From Tranquillimonas alkanivorans (GTDB lineage: Bacteria; Pseudomonadota; Alphaproteobacteria; Rhodobacterales; Rhodobacteraceae): a DNA stretch of 64,000 nt. Within the stretch, counting starts at the first letter, position 1; each line of letters opens with the position of its first letter. The stretch covers positions 638,643 to 702,642 of the forward strand of contig NZ_FOXA01000001.1 of NCBI RefSeq assembly GCF_900115595.1, written 5' to 3'. The translations under genes were made by a program, and so were the position numbers. Under the pieces are notes generated by a model that did no database searches, was not told the DNA's origin, and was given only the letters and a program-made list of their open reading frames with translations. Below, piece after piece: positions 55,826-63,626 of this stretch.

Positions 55826-56313
55826 TCCGTTCCCTCGTCCACACGCAGATCCGCCATCCGCGTGGCCCAGTCCGGCGACCCATGCGCAGTGAGCCGCCGT
55901 GCGTCGTCTTCAGGCTCAAGCCGCAGGCTCAGGGCCGAGGCCGGAGCCGCGTCGCCCAGCCGGTCGGGCCATTCGACAAGGCAGAGCGCCGTCGTGAACG
56001 CGTCCTCCAAGCCCAACTCCGTCACCTCGTCGGCGCTTGTCAGCCGGTACAGGTCCGCGTGCCAGATCTCGAGCATTCCGGCGTCGTAGGTCTGAACAAG
56101 CGTGAATGTCGGCGACGGCACGTCCTCCGACAGCCCCTCCTCGGCGAGCCGTTCCTGGATCAGTGCGCGGGCGAAGTGGGTCTTGCCGGCCCCCAGCGGC
56201 CCTTCGAGCAGCAGGACGTCCCCCGCTCCAAGCTTGGGCGCCAAGGCACGGGCCAGCCGTGCCGTCGCGTCGGACGTGGGCAGGCGCAGGTCGAGAAGAG
56301 GTTCGGATGACAT
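55822..56313 (-). CDS. tsaE: tRNA threonylcarbamoyladenosine biosynthesis ATPase TsaE
   Basis: A 163-residue P-loop ATPase that supports TsaB/TsaD in making t6A37 in ANN-reading tRNAs. Walker A is VLLLEGPLGAGKTHFARALI, switch I-like VPSPTFTLVQTYDAGMLEIW and Walker B HADLYRLTSADEVTELGLED, followed by LCLVEWPDRLGD. ATG 56313 gives the normal length; the longer open frame upstream is a shadow of the PAS gene. It is 41 bases downstream of that gene and overlaps amgK. Confidence 0.95.
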   Translation of the reverse strand: MSSEPLLDLRLPTSDATARLARALAPKLGAGDVLLLEGPLGAGKTHFARALIQERLAEEGLSEDVPSPTFTLVQTYDAGMLEIWHADLYRLTSADEVTELGLEDAFTTALCLVEWPDRLGDAAPASALSLRLEPEDDARRLTAHGSPDWATRMADLRVDEGTE

Positions 56314-56354
56314 GGCGGCAGTCTTAGCCGACCGAGCACCGCTCGCAAGCGTGA

Positions 56355-57896
56355 TCAGGCTTCCGTCGCGACCAGATCCTGCGCTTCGGGCGTGACGTCG
56401 CGGGGCGCCGCCACCGGCGAGAAGACGACGAGCGTCGAGCCGCCGGCGAGCGGCGTGCAGCGCAGCATGAGCGGTCTCCCGTCGACCCGCTGCACCGTCG
56501 TCTCGAAATGCTCCCGCTCGCCGGTCTCGTCCAACGTGTGACGAAGCTCGTCCCAGGCCGGGGTGGGGATCGAGGCCGCGGCCCAGGCGTCGACCGCGTC
56601 CTGCACCCGAACGGGGTTCTCCTGCGTCGATGTCTCTGCGTTCCAAAGGGTGTCGTAGGCCGCGTTCGCGGTCGACAGCAGACCGGTCGGACCGAAGACC
56701 GCGATGGCCTCGTCCAGCCTGTCGAGCACCGCCTGCCCGGTTTCCAAAGCCGTGCGGCTGCGGCGCATTTGGGTCATGTCGTCGGTGATGTCGTCGATCA
56801 GCAATGTCAGTGCCCCGTCCTCCTGCGGCAATGCCGTGACGCGCAGCGTGACGCCGTGCGGCAGATGCCATTTCTCGGCCAGATCGCCGGTCTCGGCCGT
56901 GCCGGTCATCCGGTTCAGCCACGTCCGGAAATCGCGCGGCTCGGGGACCATCTTCCTGTCGCGCAACGCGGTGAAGAACGCGTCCGAAGTGGGCCGTTCC
57001 GCCAGGAAGGGAGCGGGAAGGCCGGTGATTTCGACCAGCGCGGGGTTGAACAGCGTAAGGCGCCGGTGCGAATCGAACACGGCGATCCCGGTGCGGACAT
57101 TGGCGAAGGCGCGGGTCATCGTCTGACGCAGCCGCTCCAGGGACGCCTCGGCCGCGACGGCGGCATCGGCGGGGACAGCACAGACGAGCTGCCCGTCGCC
57201 GATATCGCGGCGTTCGCAGTCGAACCAGCCGCCGGGCCCGTGGCTGCCGGACAGTCGCGCGCGCGGCGCATCCGCCTTCAGCAGTCGGGGCAGGGGCCAG
57301 CCCTGCGCCTCCTCTGGCCGGTGACGTTCCGCCGCCTCAAGGTAGGCCTGGTTGACCCAAACGACCTCGCCCCGCGCCGTTTCCCGCCACAGCAGGTGTC
57401 CCGTTGTCCGGGCGATCTCGCGCAGCGTCTCAAGCTCGTCTTCGAGCGCGGCAAGGCTGTGGCGGTCGAGCGGGGCCCGCTCTTCACCTTCGCTCGTCTC
57501 CGTCAGCGTCAGCCGAAGGCGATCGGCGCGCCGCTCGATGATGGCGAGGCTGTCGCCGTCGACGGATACGACTTCATGCGTGCCCGCGTCGACGTCCCCG
57601 ATCTGCCGATGCAGGTCCGGAAAGCGGATGGCGAGCACACGCGACAGCCGGTCGAGGTCGCTTCCGCGGCGGCCGGCGAGGTCGATCAGCCGTTGTGCGG
57701 CGGGCGTCGCATCGATCAGCGCTCCCCTGTGAAACAGGAACGACACGTCAGGGGCCGAGGCGGCCTTGGCCACCCCGGCGTCCCGGCGAATCGCCGCGAC
57801 GCTTGCCGCCACGACCAGGCCCGCCAGAAGTGCGGCGAGCGTCCATGCGAGGGCGACGGGCACCGCCTGCAGTGCGCTTTCGATCATTTGGGCCAT
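56355..57896 (-). CDS. Membrane-anchored PAS-domain protein, DivL-like and kinase-less
   Basis: A 513-residue protein with one N-terminal transmembrane helix (about residues 12-36, PVALAWTLAALLAGLVVAAS) and several PAS-type repeats: RGALIDATPAAQRLIDLAGR, WVNQAYLEAAERHRPEEAQG, VRTGIAVFDSHRRLTLFNPA and RLDEAIAVFGPTGLLSTANA. A short helical stretch (TALETGQAVLDRLDEA) links the last two. No HisKA phosphoacceptor or HATPase domain is present; the protein ends soon after the last PAS. Position directly before tsaE resembles the divL locus of Caulobacter, so it may be a reduced DivL-like input protein of the CckA-CtrA pathway. That identity is inferred. Confidence 0.65.
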   Translation of the reverse strand: MAQMIESALQAVPVALAWTLAALLAGLVVAASVAAIRRDAGVAKAASAPDVSFLFHRGALIDATPAAQRLIDLAGRRGSDLDRLSRVLAIRFPDLHRQIGDVDAGTHEVVSVDGDSLAIIERRADRLRLTLTETSEGEERAPLDRHSLAALEDELETLREIARTTGHLLWRETARGEVVWVNQAYLEAAERHRPEEAQGWPLPRLLKADAPRARLSGSHGPGGWFDCERRDIGDGQLVCAVPADAAVAAEASLERLRQTMTRAFANVRTGIAVFDSHRRLTLFNPALVEITGLPAPFLAERPTSDAFFTALRDRKMVPEPRDFRTWLNRMTGTAETGDLAEKWHLPHGVTLRVTALPQEDGALTLLIDDITDDMTQMRRSRTALETGQAVLDRLDEAIAVFGPTGLLSTANAAYDTLWNAETSTQENPVRVQDAVDAWAAASIPTPAWDELRHTLDETGEREHFETTVQRVDGRPLMLRCTPLAGGSTLVVFSPVAAPRDVTPEAQDLVATEA

Positions 57897-57961
57897 CCCC
57901 GGCTGTCATCCCGCACCGACCATCGCGCGTCAGGATTAACGCCAGGTTAAGCGCCTCCGGG

Positions 57962-59341
57962 TCACCCGGCGATGGGCTGGTTCTGGCCCAAGGCGCGCCG
58001 CCCCTCGACGGCCTCCTGCGCGATAGCCGCGCGCGGCCAGACGACCTCGATTATAGCGCCGCCGCGCCGGCCGGGGCCGCTTTCCATGCCGTTGGCGAAG
58101 CTCAGTTCCGCGCCCGTTCGCTCCAGCAGCGTCTTGGCAATGAACAGGCCCAGTCCCATGCCCTCGTATTCCGGCCGGCTCGTGGTGTCGCTGCCGTCGC
58201 GCCGTCGCCGTACGAAGGGGTCGCCGATGCGGGGCAGGACCTGCGGCGGGAAGCCGGGCCCGTCATCGGTGATGCGCAGGCTGATCTGCCGGCGGTCCCA
58301 GCGGATATCGATCCACACCGTCGTCTCGGCGAAGTCGACGGCGTTCTGGATCAGGTTGCGTACACCGTGAATGATCTCGGGCCGCCGCGCGACGACCGGC
58401 TGGTCCGCGTCCTCTCCGTCCAACGGAGCGATGTCATAAAACACCGACTTGCCACGGGTTTCATGAGGCTGCGCCGCCTCGGACACGACCGAGGAGACAG
58501 GCGCGTGGCGCAGGTGCAGGTCGTCCTTTCCGGCACGCCCCATCGAACGCAGGATGTCGCGGCAACGGTCCGCCTGCTCGCGGATCAGCACCGCATCCTC
58601 GCGCAGGCGCTCGTCTTCCAGTTCCTCCAGCAATTCGGAACTGACCAGCTTGATCGTTGCCAGCGGCGTGCCAAGCTCGTGCGCGGCCGCGGCCACGACG
58701 CCGCCCAAGTCCGTCAGCTTCTGCTCGCGCGCCAAGGCCATCTGGGTGGCGACCAAGGCCTCCGCCATCGCGTTCACCTCGCTCGTCACGCGCCGGGCGT
58801 AGGCGGCGAGGAAAAGGATGCCGATGACGATGGCGACCCAGAAGCCGAAGACGAAGTCCTGCGGCATCCTCATGACGAAGCCCAGGTCCGTCCGCAGCGG
58901 AATGTGCCAGCGCGCGATCAGCGTGATGAGCAGGATCGCCACCGCCCCCACCAGGATCGTCGAGCGTGCCTGGAGCGCCGTCGCCGAGATCGTCACCGGC
59001 GCAAGAATCAGCAGGGCGAACGGGTTGTGCAATCCGCCTGTCAGGAACAGCAGCACGACGAGTTGCGTGATGTCGAACAGCAAAAGCGCCACGGTCTCGC
59101 CCTCGGACAGGCGCCGGTTCTCCGGGTAGACGAACGTCGCCACGAGGTTCGAGATGATCGAGGTGCCCACCGCCAGATAGCACCACCCCAGCTCGAGCGA
59201 GAGGTCGAGCATGCGGTCGGCCACGGTGATCGCGGCCAGCTGGCCGCCGATGGCGATCCAGCGCAGCACGATCAGCGTGCGCAGACGCACCCAGTTCGAG
59301 CGTCTCGGTTCGCCGATGGCGGCGAGAGATGGATCGGCCAT
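57962..59341 (-). CDS. regB: Redox-sensing histidine kinase RegB/PrrB
   Basis: A 459-residue kinase with six N-terminal helices. The quinone-binding motif GGxxNPF appears as LTGGLHNPFALLILAP. The H box is GVVAAAAHELGTPLATIKLV, and 39 residues after the His lies Cys in EQADRCRDILRSMGRAGKDD, the position expected for the redox-active Cys265 of Rhodobacter RegB. The N box is GVRNLIQNAVDFAETTVWID and the G boxes are TDDGPGFPPQV and YEGMGLGLFIAKTLLERTGA. RegB senses ubiquinone redox state and phosphorylates RegA. It is divergent from senC-regA. Confidence 0.96.
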   Translation of the reverse strand: MADPSLAAIGEPRRSNWVRLRTLIVLRWIAIGGQLAAITVADRMLDLSLELGWCYLAVGTSIISNLVATFVYPENRRLSEGETVALLLFDITQLVVLLFLTGGLHNPFALLILAPVTISATALQARSTILVGAVAILLITLIARWHIPLRTDLGFVMRMPQDFVFGFWVAIVIGILFLAAYARRVTSEVNAMAEALVATQMALAREQKLTDLGGVVAAAAHELGTPLATIKLVSSELLEELEDERLREDAVLIREQADRCRDILRSMGRAGKDDLHLRHAPVSSVVSEAAQPHETRGKSVFYDIAPLDGEDADQPVVARRPEIIHGVRNLIQNAVDFAETTVWIDIRWDRRQISLRITDDGPGFPPQVLPRIGDPFVRRRRDGSDTTSRPEYEGMGLGLFIAKTLLERTGAELSFANGMESGPGRRGGAIIEVVWPRAAIAQEAVEGRRALGQNQPIAG

Positions 59342-59434
59342 GCTGCTGCTCGTCTTGCGTCAACCTGTCCCGTTGTAGAGATCCGGTCCGGCTGGGATCA
59401 ATGCGGCCGGTCAGGAAGGTACATAGGGGGTCGC

Positions 59435-60064
59435 ATGGCGCGGGCCACGGCAGTCGCGGCGTTCGCCGCTCTGGTCGCCGTTCTGGGCGGCCTCTGGTGG
59501 TTCATCCTCGGGCGCGAGGCCGGGGATCCTTTTGGCCCGTGCCGCACAAGCCAGGTGGCAGGCGGCACCGCGGCCATTGGCGGACCTTTCGAGCTGGTGT
59601 CGGAGACGGGCGAGACGGTGACCGACGCAGAGGTCCTGGACGAGCCGTCGCTGATCTACTTCGGTTACACCTTCTGTCCCGACGTCTGCCCCACGGACGC
59701 CGCCCGCAACGCCGAGGCGGTCGAGCTTCTTGCCGAGCGTGGCTTCGACGTGCAGCCGGTCTTCATCACCATCGATCCCGAGCGCGACACGCCCGAGGTG
59801 CTGGCCGAGTTCACCGACTACCTGCACCCCGACATGCTCGGCCTGACCGGGTCGGCCGAGCAGGTGCGTGCCGCCTCGCAGGCCTACCGGACCTACTTTG
59901 CCAAGAGAGAGGGGGACGATCCGGACTACTACCTGATGGACCATTCGGCCTTCAGCTACCTCGTCCTGCCCGAGCACGGCTTCGTCGAATTCTTCCGCGG
60001 CGCGCAGGGACTGGAGGCTGAAACTCTGGCCGACCGGGCCGCCTGTTTCCTGGAAAGGGCCTGA
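59435..60064 (+). CDS. senC: SCO1/SenC/PrrC copper chaperone
   Basis: A 209-residue membrane-anchored thioredoxin-fold protein. The N-terminal anchor is ATAVAAFAALVAVLGGLWWF. The copper-binding CxxxC is in LIYFGYTFCPDVCPTDAARN and the distal His in YYLMDHSAFSYLVLPEHG, the full SCO copper site. It delivers copper to cytochrome cbb3/aa3 oxidase and affects RegB signalling in Rhodobacter. ATG 59435 gives the anchor; the very long open frame upstream is antisense to regB. It is followed by regA after 68 bases. Confidence 0.95.
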   Translation: MARATAVAAFAALVAVLGGLWWFILGREAGDPFGPCRTSQVAGGTAAIGGPFELVSETGETVTDAEVLDEPSLIYFGYTFCPDVCPTDAARNAEAVELLAERGFDVQPVFITIDPERDTPEVLAEFTDYLHPDMLGLTGSAEQVRAASQAYRTYFAKREGDDPDYYLMDHSAFSYLVLPEHGFVEFFRGAQGLEAETLADRAACFLERA

Positions 60065-60132
60065 GTGGGCGGAATTGACCGGCCCATGACCCCGCCCTAT
60101 CGTCCTGCGCGACGGAAAGAAAGGAAACGAGG

Positions 60133-60687
60133 ATGAGCGAAGCCGAGGCGCCGGAACTGGGGGACGACCGCAGCCTCCTGCTCGTGGACGACGACGACTC
60201 GTTCCTCAAGCGTCTCGCCCGCGCGATGGAAAAGCGCGGGTTCGATGTCGAGACCGCTGATTCCGTCGCCGCCGGACGCGCCATCGCGACGGCCCGTCCC
60301 CCCGCCTATGCCGTGGTCGACCTCAGGCTTGACGACGGCAACGGGCTCGACGTGGTCGAGGCGATCCGCGAGCGTCGTCCCGACAGCCGGGTGGTGGTGC
60401 TGACCGGCTACGGTGCCATCGCCACGGCGGTCGCGGCGGTGAAGATCGGGGCGACCGATTATCTGTCGAAGCCCGCCGACGCCAACGATGTGACGGCGGC
60501 GCTGCTGGCCAGCGGCGATGCACTGCCGCCGCCGCCCGAGAACCCGATGAGCGCCGATCGTGTCCGGTGGGAACACATCCAGCGCGTCTATGAGCAGTGC
60601 GACCGCAATGTAAGCGAGACCGCGCGCCGCCTGAACATGCACCGCCGCACCCTCCAGCGCATCCTCGCCAAGCGCAGCCCGCGCTGA
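60133..60687 (+). CDS. regA: Response regulator RegA/PrrA
   Basis: A 184-residue ActR/RegA/PrrA-type regulator. The receiver has LLVDDDDSFLKRLARAMEKR (acid pocket), phosphoacceptor Asp in AYAVVDLRLDDGNGLDVVEA, VVVLTGYGAIATAVAAVKIG with the conserved Thr, and Lys in ATDYLSKPADANDV. The C-terminal Fis-type helix-turn-helix is WEHIQRVYEQCDRNVSETAR followed by RLNMHRRTLQRILAKR, nearly invariant across Rhodobacterales. It controls photosynthesis, CO2 and N2 fixation and respiration genes in relatives. Downstream there is no hvrA, unlike R. capsulatus. Confidence 0.97.
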   Translation: MSEAEAPELGDDRSLLLVDDDDSFLKRLARAMEKRGFDVETADSVAAGRAIATARPPAYAVVDLRLDDGNGLDVVEAIRERRPDSRVVVLTGYGAIATAVAAVKIGATDYLSKPADANDVTAALLASGDALPPPPENPMSADRVRWEHIQRVYEQCDRNVSETARRLNMHRRTLQRILAKRSPR

Positions 60688-60740
60688 TCCGGGACGGCCC
60701 GACCCCCTACATCTTCGGTCCGAAAATATCCTCGGGGGTT

Positions 60741-60789
60741 TGGGGCGGACAGCCCCCAGCCTTGCTGAGGTCGCGGCGCCGAAGGCGCC
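60741..60789. terminator. Hairpins between convergent regA and the HD gene
   Basis: TGGGGC paired with GCCCCCA (60741-60758) and GGCGCC-GAA-GGCGCC (60775-60789) lie in the 120-base gap. The preceding text CCGAAAATATCCTCGGGGG belongs to a motif often seen downstream of genes in this family. No T run follows, so termination strength is uncertain. Confidence 0.5.
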
Positions 60790-60807
60790 TCCGCGGACTG
60801 GCGCGGA

Positions 60808-61401
60808 TTACATCCGCGCCAGCAAGTCCCGGTGCCTCTCGGTGAAGGCGTAGCGCACCTCGCGCGGGGGGCGCAGCAGGATCTCCAGCCCCTCCATCAA
60901 CTCGTCCTTCGGCCGCCCGAAAAACTTCGTCGCCTCGCCCTGCGAGAAGCCGGCGATCCGCGTCGCCTCCATCCAGGCCGACACCCGGTCGGCGCGCTTG
61001 ATCTGTTTCTTAACCGTCGCCGGGATCTGCGCGGGCAGGCCGAAGCGGACGTGGATGGCCGCAGTCAGTCGCTCGTCCAGCGCTCCGTAGTCCGGGCCGA
61101 CGGCCGCCTTCACCGGTGAGATCATGTCGCCGATCACGTATTCCGGTGCGTCGTGTAGCAGCGCCGCCATGCGCCATTTCACCGGCGCATCGGGCGTTAT
61201 CCGGCCGAAGATGTGCTCGACCAGCAGCGAGTGCTCGGCCACGGAGTAGGCGAAGTCGCCGGCGGTCTGACCGTTCCAGCGCGCGACGAAGGCGAGCCCG
61301 TGGGCAATGTCCTCGATCTCGATGTCGACGGGCGTGGGGTCGAGCAGGTCGAGCCGGCGGCCCGAAAGCATCCTCTGCCAGGCGCGGGCGGGCTTGGCCA
61401 A
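60808..61401 (-). CDS. HD-domain phosphohydrolase (YfbR-like)
   Basis: About 197 residues. HD metal ligands are visible: YSVAEHSLLVEHIFGRI, MAALLHDAPEYVIGDMISPV and the distal KRADRVSAWMEATRIA. The fold is that of the YfbR/YedJ nucleotidase group, which removes 5'-phosphate from dNMPs; the exact substrate is unknown. TTG 61401 is chosen as start because AGGAA precedes it and the peptide then begins AKPARAWQRMLSGRRLDLLD, which has family-like character; the nearby ATG is out of frame and the longer frame is unconvincing. It converges with regA and diverges from the gene at 61525. Confidence 0.82.
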   Translation of the reverse strand: MAKPARAWQRMLSGRRLDLLDPTPVDIEIEDIAHGLAFVARWNGQTAGDFAYSVAEHSLLVEHIFGRITPDAPVKWRMAALLHDAPEYVIGDMISPVKAAVGPDYGALDERLTAAIHVRFGLPAQIPATVKKQIKRADRVSAWMEATRIAGFSQGEATKFFGRPKDELMEGLEILLRPPREVRYAFTERHRDLLARM

Positions 61402-61524
61402 ATCATTCCTCCATTCGCCGCGGGCGGGGATGACGCAGGGGAACCTTTCGAAGCCCCGTGCCTTACTCACCCCAACGAGCAAAAGAACAAGCGGCGAGGG
61501 CAAAGGCAAGAAGGAGCCTCATCC

Positions 61525-61830
61525 ATGCGTGCTGGTACACTCGTCCCCGCGGCCCTCGCTTTGGCCGCCCTTCCGTTCGCGGCGTCCGCTCAGAGTTTCT
61601 GTGCCGAGCGCGCCACCGTGGTCGAACGTCTCAACGAAACCTACGGCGAAAGCTTTGCGGGCGGCGGCCTGCGGAACTCGAGCTCGGTGATCGAGGTCTG
61701 GTCGGCCGGCGCCGACGGCACCTGGACCATCCTGATGACGCGCCCCGACGGCATCAGCTGCATCGTCGCCGCCGGCACCAATTGGCGCGATGAGTTGTTG
61801 GTCGAGCCTGCGAAGGGCGTCCCCGGCTAG
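61525..61830 (+). CDS. Small exported protein of unknown function
   Basis: A 101-residue protein with a clear signal peptide (RAGTLVPAALALAALPFAAS AQ). The mature part (SFCAERATVVERLNETYGES and TWTILMTRPDGISCIVAAGT NW) has two Cys that could form a disulfide in the periplasm. AAGGAG precedes ATG 61525. It lies just before the ahcY leader. No family function is recognised; similar short proteins are often found in Rhodobacteraceae, but this is from general pattern only. Confidence 0.75.
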   Translation: MRAGTLVPAALALAALPFAASAQSFCAERATVVERLNETYGESFAGGGLRNSSSVIEVWSAGADGTWTILMTRPDGISCIVAAGTNWRDELLVEPAKGVPG

Positions 61831-61857
61831 AGTTGCCTGCCGGGGGGCCGGGTGCTA

Positions 61858-61893
61858 CTTGCCTCCGCAAGTTTGAACACTTTTGGAGGCAAG
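61858..61893 (+). promoter_or_regulatory. ahcY leader element that can mask the ribosome binding site
   Basis: CTTGCCTCC (61858-61866) is perfectly complementary to GGAGGCAAG (61885-61893), which contains the ahcY Shine-Dalgarno GGAGG. An alternative small hairpin CTTGC-CTCC-GCAAG (61858-61871) puts the anti-Shine-Dalgarno CTCC in its loop, where it could pair with GGAG downstream as a pseudoknot. The spacer is AGTTTGAACACTTTT. It looks like a translational switch. It does not match the SAH, SAM-II or SAM/SAH riboswitch consensus as I recall them. Confidence 0.6.
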
Positions 61894-61899
61894 GGCGCC

Positions 61900-63303
61900 A
61901 TGCCGAAGGACGCAGTCGATTACGTCGTCAAGGACATTTCCCTCGCGGACTACGGCCGCAAGGAGCTCGATATCGCCGAAACGGAGATGCCGGGCCTCAT
62001 GGCGCTGCGCGCCGAATATGGCAACGCCAAGCCGCTGAAGGGCGCGCGCATCGCGGGCTCTCTGCACATGACGATCCAGACGGCGGTGCTGATCGAGACG
62101 CTCGTGGCGCTGGGAGCAGACGTGCGCTGGGCGTCGTGCAACATCTTCTCGACCCAGGACCACGCCGCCGCGGCCATCGCGGCGGGCGGAACCCCGGTCT
62201 TCGCCATCAAGGGCGAGACGCTTGAGGAATATTGGGACTATGCCGACCGGATCTTTCAGTTTACCGAGGGCGGCGCGAACATGATCCTCGACGACGGCGG
62301 CGACGCAACGCTCTACATCCTGATGGGCGCGCGGGTCGAGAACGGCGAGGAGGACCTGATCGCGGTGCCGACCTCGGGAGAGGAAGAGGCGCTGTTCGCC
62401 CAAATCCGCAAGCGCCTGAAGGAAAGCCCCGGCTGGTTCACCAAGCAGCGCGAGATGATTCAGGGTGTCTCGGAAGAGACGACCACCGGCGTGCACCGGC
62501 TCTACAAGATGATGGAGGCCGGGCAGCTTCCGTTCCCGGCGATCAACGTCAACGACTCGGTCACCAAGTCAAAGTTCGACAACAAGTACGGCTGCAAGGA
62601 AAGCCTTGTCGACGGCATCCGCCGCGCCACCGACACGATGATGGCCGGCAAGGTCGCTGTCGTCTGCGGCTACGGCGATGTCGGAAAGGGCTCGGCCGCG
62701 TCTCTGCGTGGTGCCGGCGCGCGCGTGAAGGTGACCGAGGTCGACCCGATCTGCGCTCTGCAGGCGGCGATGGACGGGTTCGAGGTCGTGCTGCTCGAGG
62801 ACGTCGTGTCCTCGGCCGACATCTTCGTGACGACCACCGGCAACAAGGACGTCATCCGCATCGAGCACATGCGTGAGATGAAGGATATGGCGATCGTCGG
62901 CAATATCGGCCACTTCGACAACGAGATCCAGGTCGCCAGCCTGAAGAACCACAAGTGGACCAACATCAAGGACCAGGTGGACATGATCGAGATGCCCTCG
63001 GGCCACCGGATCATCCTGCTGTCCGAAGGCCGTCTGCTGAATCTCGGCAACGCCACCGGGCACCCTTCGTTCGTGATGTCGGCGTCGTTCACCAACCAGG
63101 TGCTGGCGCAGATCGAGCTGTTCACCAAGGGCGAGCAGTACGAGAACAAGGTCTACGTCCTGCCCAAGCACCTCGACGAGAAGGTGGCGGCGCTGCACCT
63201 CGACAAGGTCGGCGCGAAGCTCACCAAGCTCGACCCCGAACAGGCGAGCTATATTGGCGTGACGCCGGAAGGGCCGTTCAAGCCCGAGCATTACCGGTAC
63301 TGA
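61900..63303 (+). CDS. ahcY: Adenosylhomocysteinase
   Basis: A 467-residue NAD-dependent hydrolase that splits S-adenosylhomocysteine to adenosine and homocysteine, relieving product inhibition of methyltransferases. It has [80 protein letters not shown] and the NAD site [20 protein letters not shown], ending [14 protein letters not shown] 61900 follows GGAGG within a predicted masking structure. In R. capsulatus ahcY also neighbours the reg genes. Confidence 0.97.
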   Translation: MPKDAVDYVVKDISLADYGRKELDIAETEMPGLMALRAEYGNAKPLKGARIAGSLHMTIQTAVLIETLVALGADVRWASCNIFSTQDHAAAAIAAGGTPVFAIKGETLEEYWDYADRIFQFTEGGANMILDDGGDATLYILMGARVENGEEDLIAVPTSGEEEALFAQIRKRLKESPGWFTKQREMIQGVSEETTTGVHRLYKMMEAGQLPFPAINVNDSVTKSKFDNKYGCKESLVDGIRRATDTMMAGKVAVVCGYGDVGKGSAASLRGAGARVKVTEVDPICALQAAMDGFEVVLLEDVVSSADIFVTTTGNKDVIRIEHMREMKDMAIVGNIGHFDNEIQVASLKNHKWTNIKDQVDMIEMPSGHRIILLSEGRLLNLGNATGHPSFVMSASFTNQVLAQIELFTKGEQYENKVYVLPKHLDEKVAALHLDKVGAKLTKLDPEQASYIGVTPEGPFKPEHYRY

Positions 63304-63314
63304 GGCACGACGTC

Positions 63315-63623
63315 GTGACCCGTCCCGGCTGGCGCCGCATCGAGACCGAGCAGGCGTTCCGCGAGCTTTTCGTGGACCGCCTGCTCGCCGGCGACGGCCT
63401 GAGTTTCACCATCCACGCCGACGGACGGCTCTCTGGCACCGCGGGCGGTCGCGCCCTGAGCGGGACGTGGTGGTGGGAGGACGGGATGTTCTGCCGCACC
63501 GGGCGGATTGATGGCGAGGATCTGGACCTGGACCGTGAGGTGATCGAGGCGCATGGCCTGCTCATGCGCTACACGCGTGACGAAGGACGCGGGCGCTCGG
63601 CGGTGGTCGGCCCGGCGGCCTGA
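63315..63623 (+). CDS. Small hypothetical protein downstream of ahcY
   Basis: A 102-residue protein starting at GTG 63315, 11 bases after ahcY, so probably co-transcribed. The sequence (RPGWRRIETEQAFRELFVDR, FTIHADGRLSGTAGGRALSG and TWWWEDGMFCRTGRIDGEDL) suggests a small beta-rich domain with a single Cys and repeated Gly-Trp strands. No catalytic motif, signal peptide or membrane helix was seen. Similar proteins appear in Rhodobacterales, but no function is known to me. Confidence 0.7.
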   Translation: MTRPGWRRIETEQAFRELFVDRLLAGDGLSFTIHADGRLSGTAGGRALSGTWWWEDGMFCRTGRIDGEDLDLDREVIEAHGLLMRYTRDEGRGRSAVVGPAA

Positions 63624-63626
63624 CGC

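Noticed and set aside
57695..59434. Long plus-strand extension upstream of senC
   Set aside because: This part is antisense to regB, and the SCO anchor begins at ATG 59435.
61831..61899. Known SAH, SAM-II or SAM/SAH riboswitch upstream of ahcY
   Set aside because: Core consensus segments as I recall them are absent, so it is listed instead as an uncharacterised leader element.
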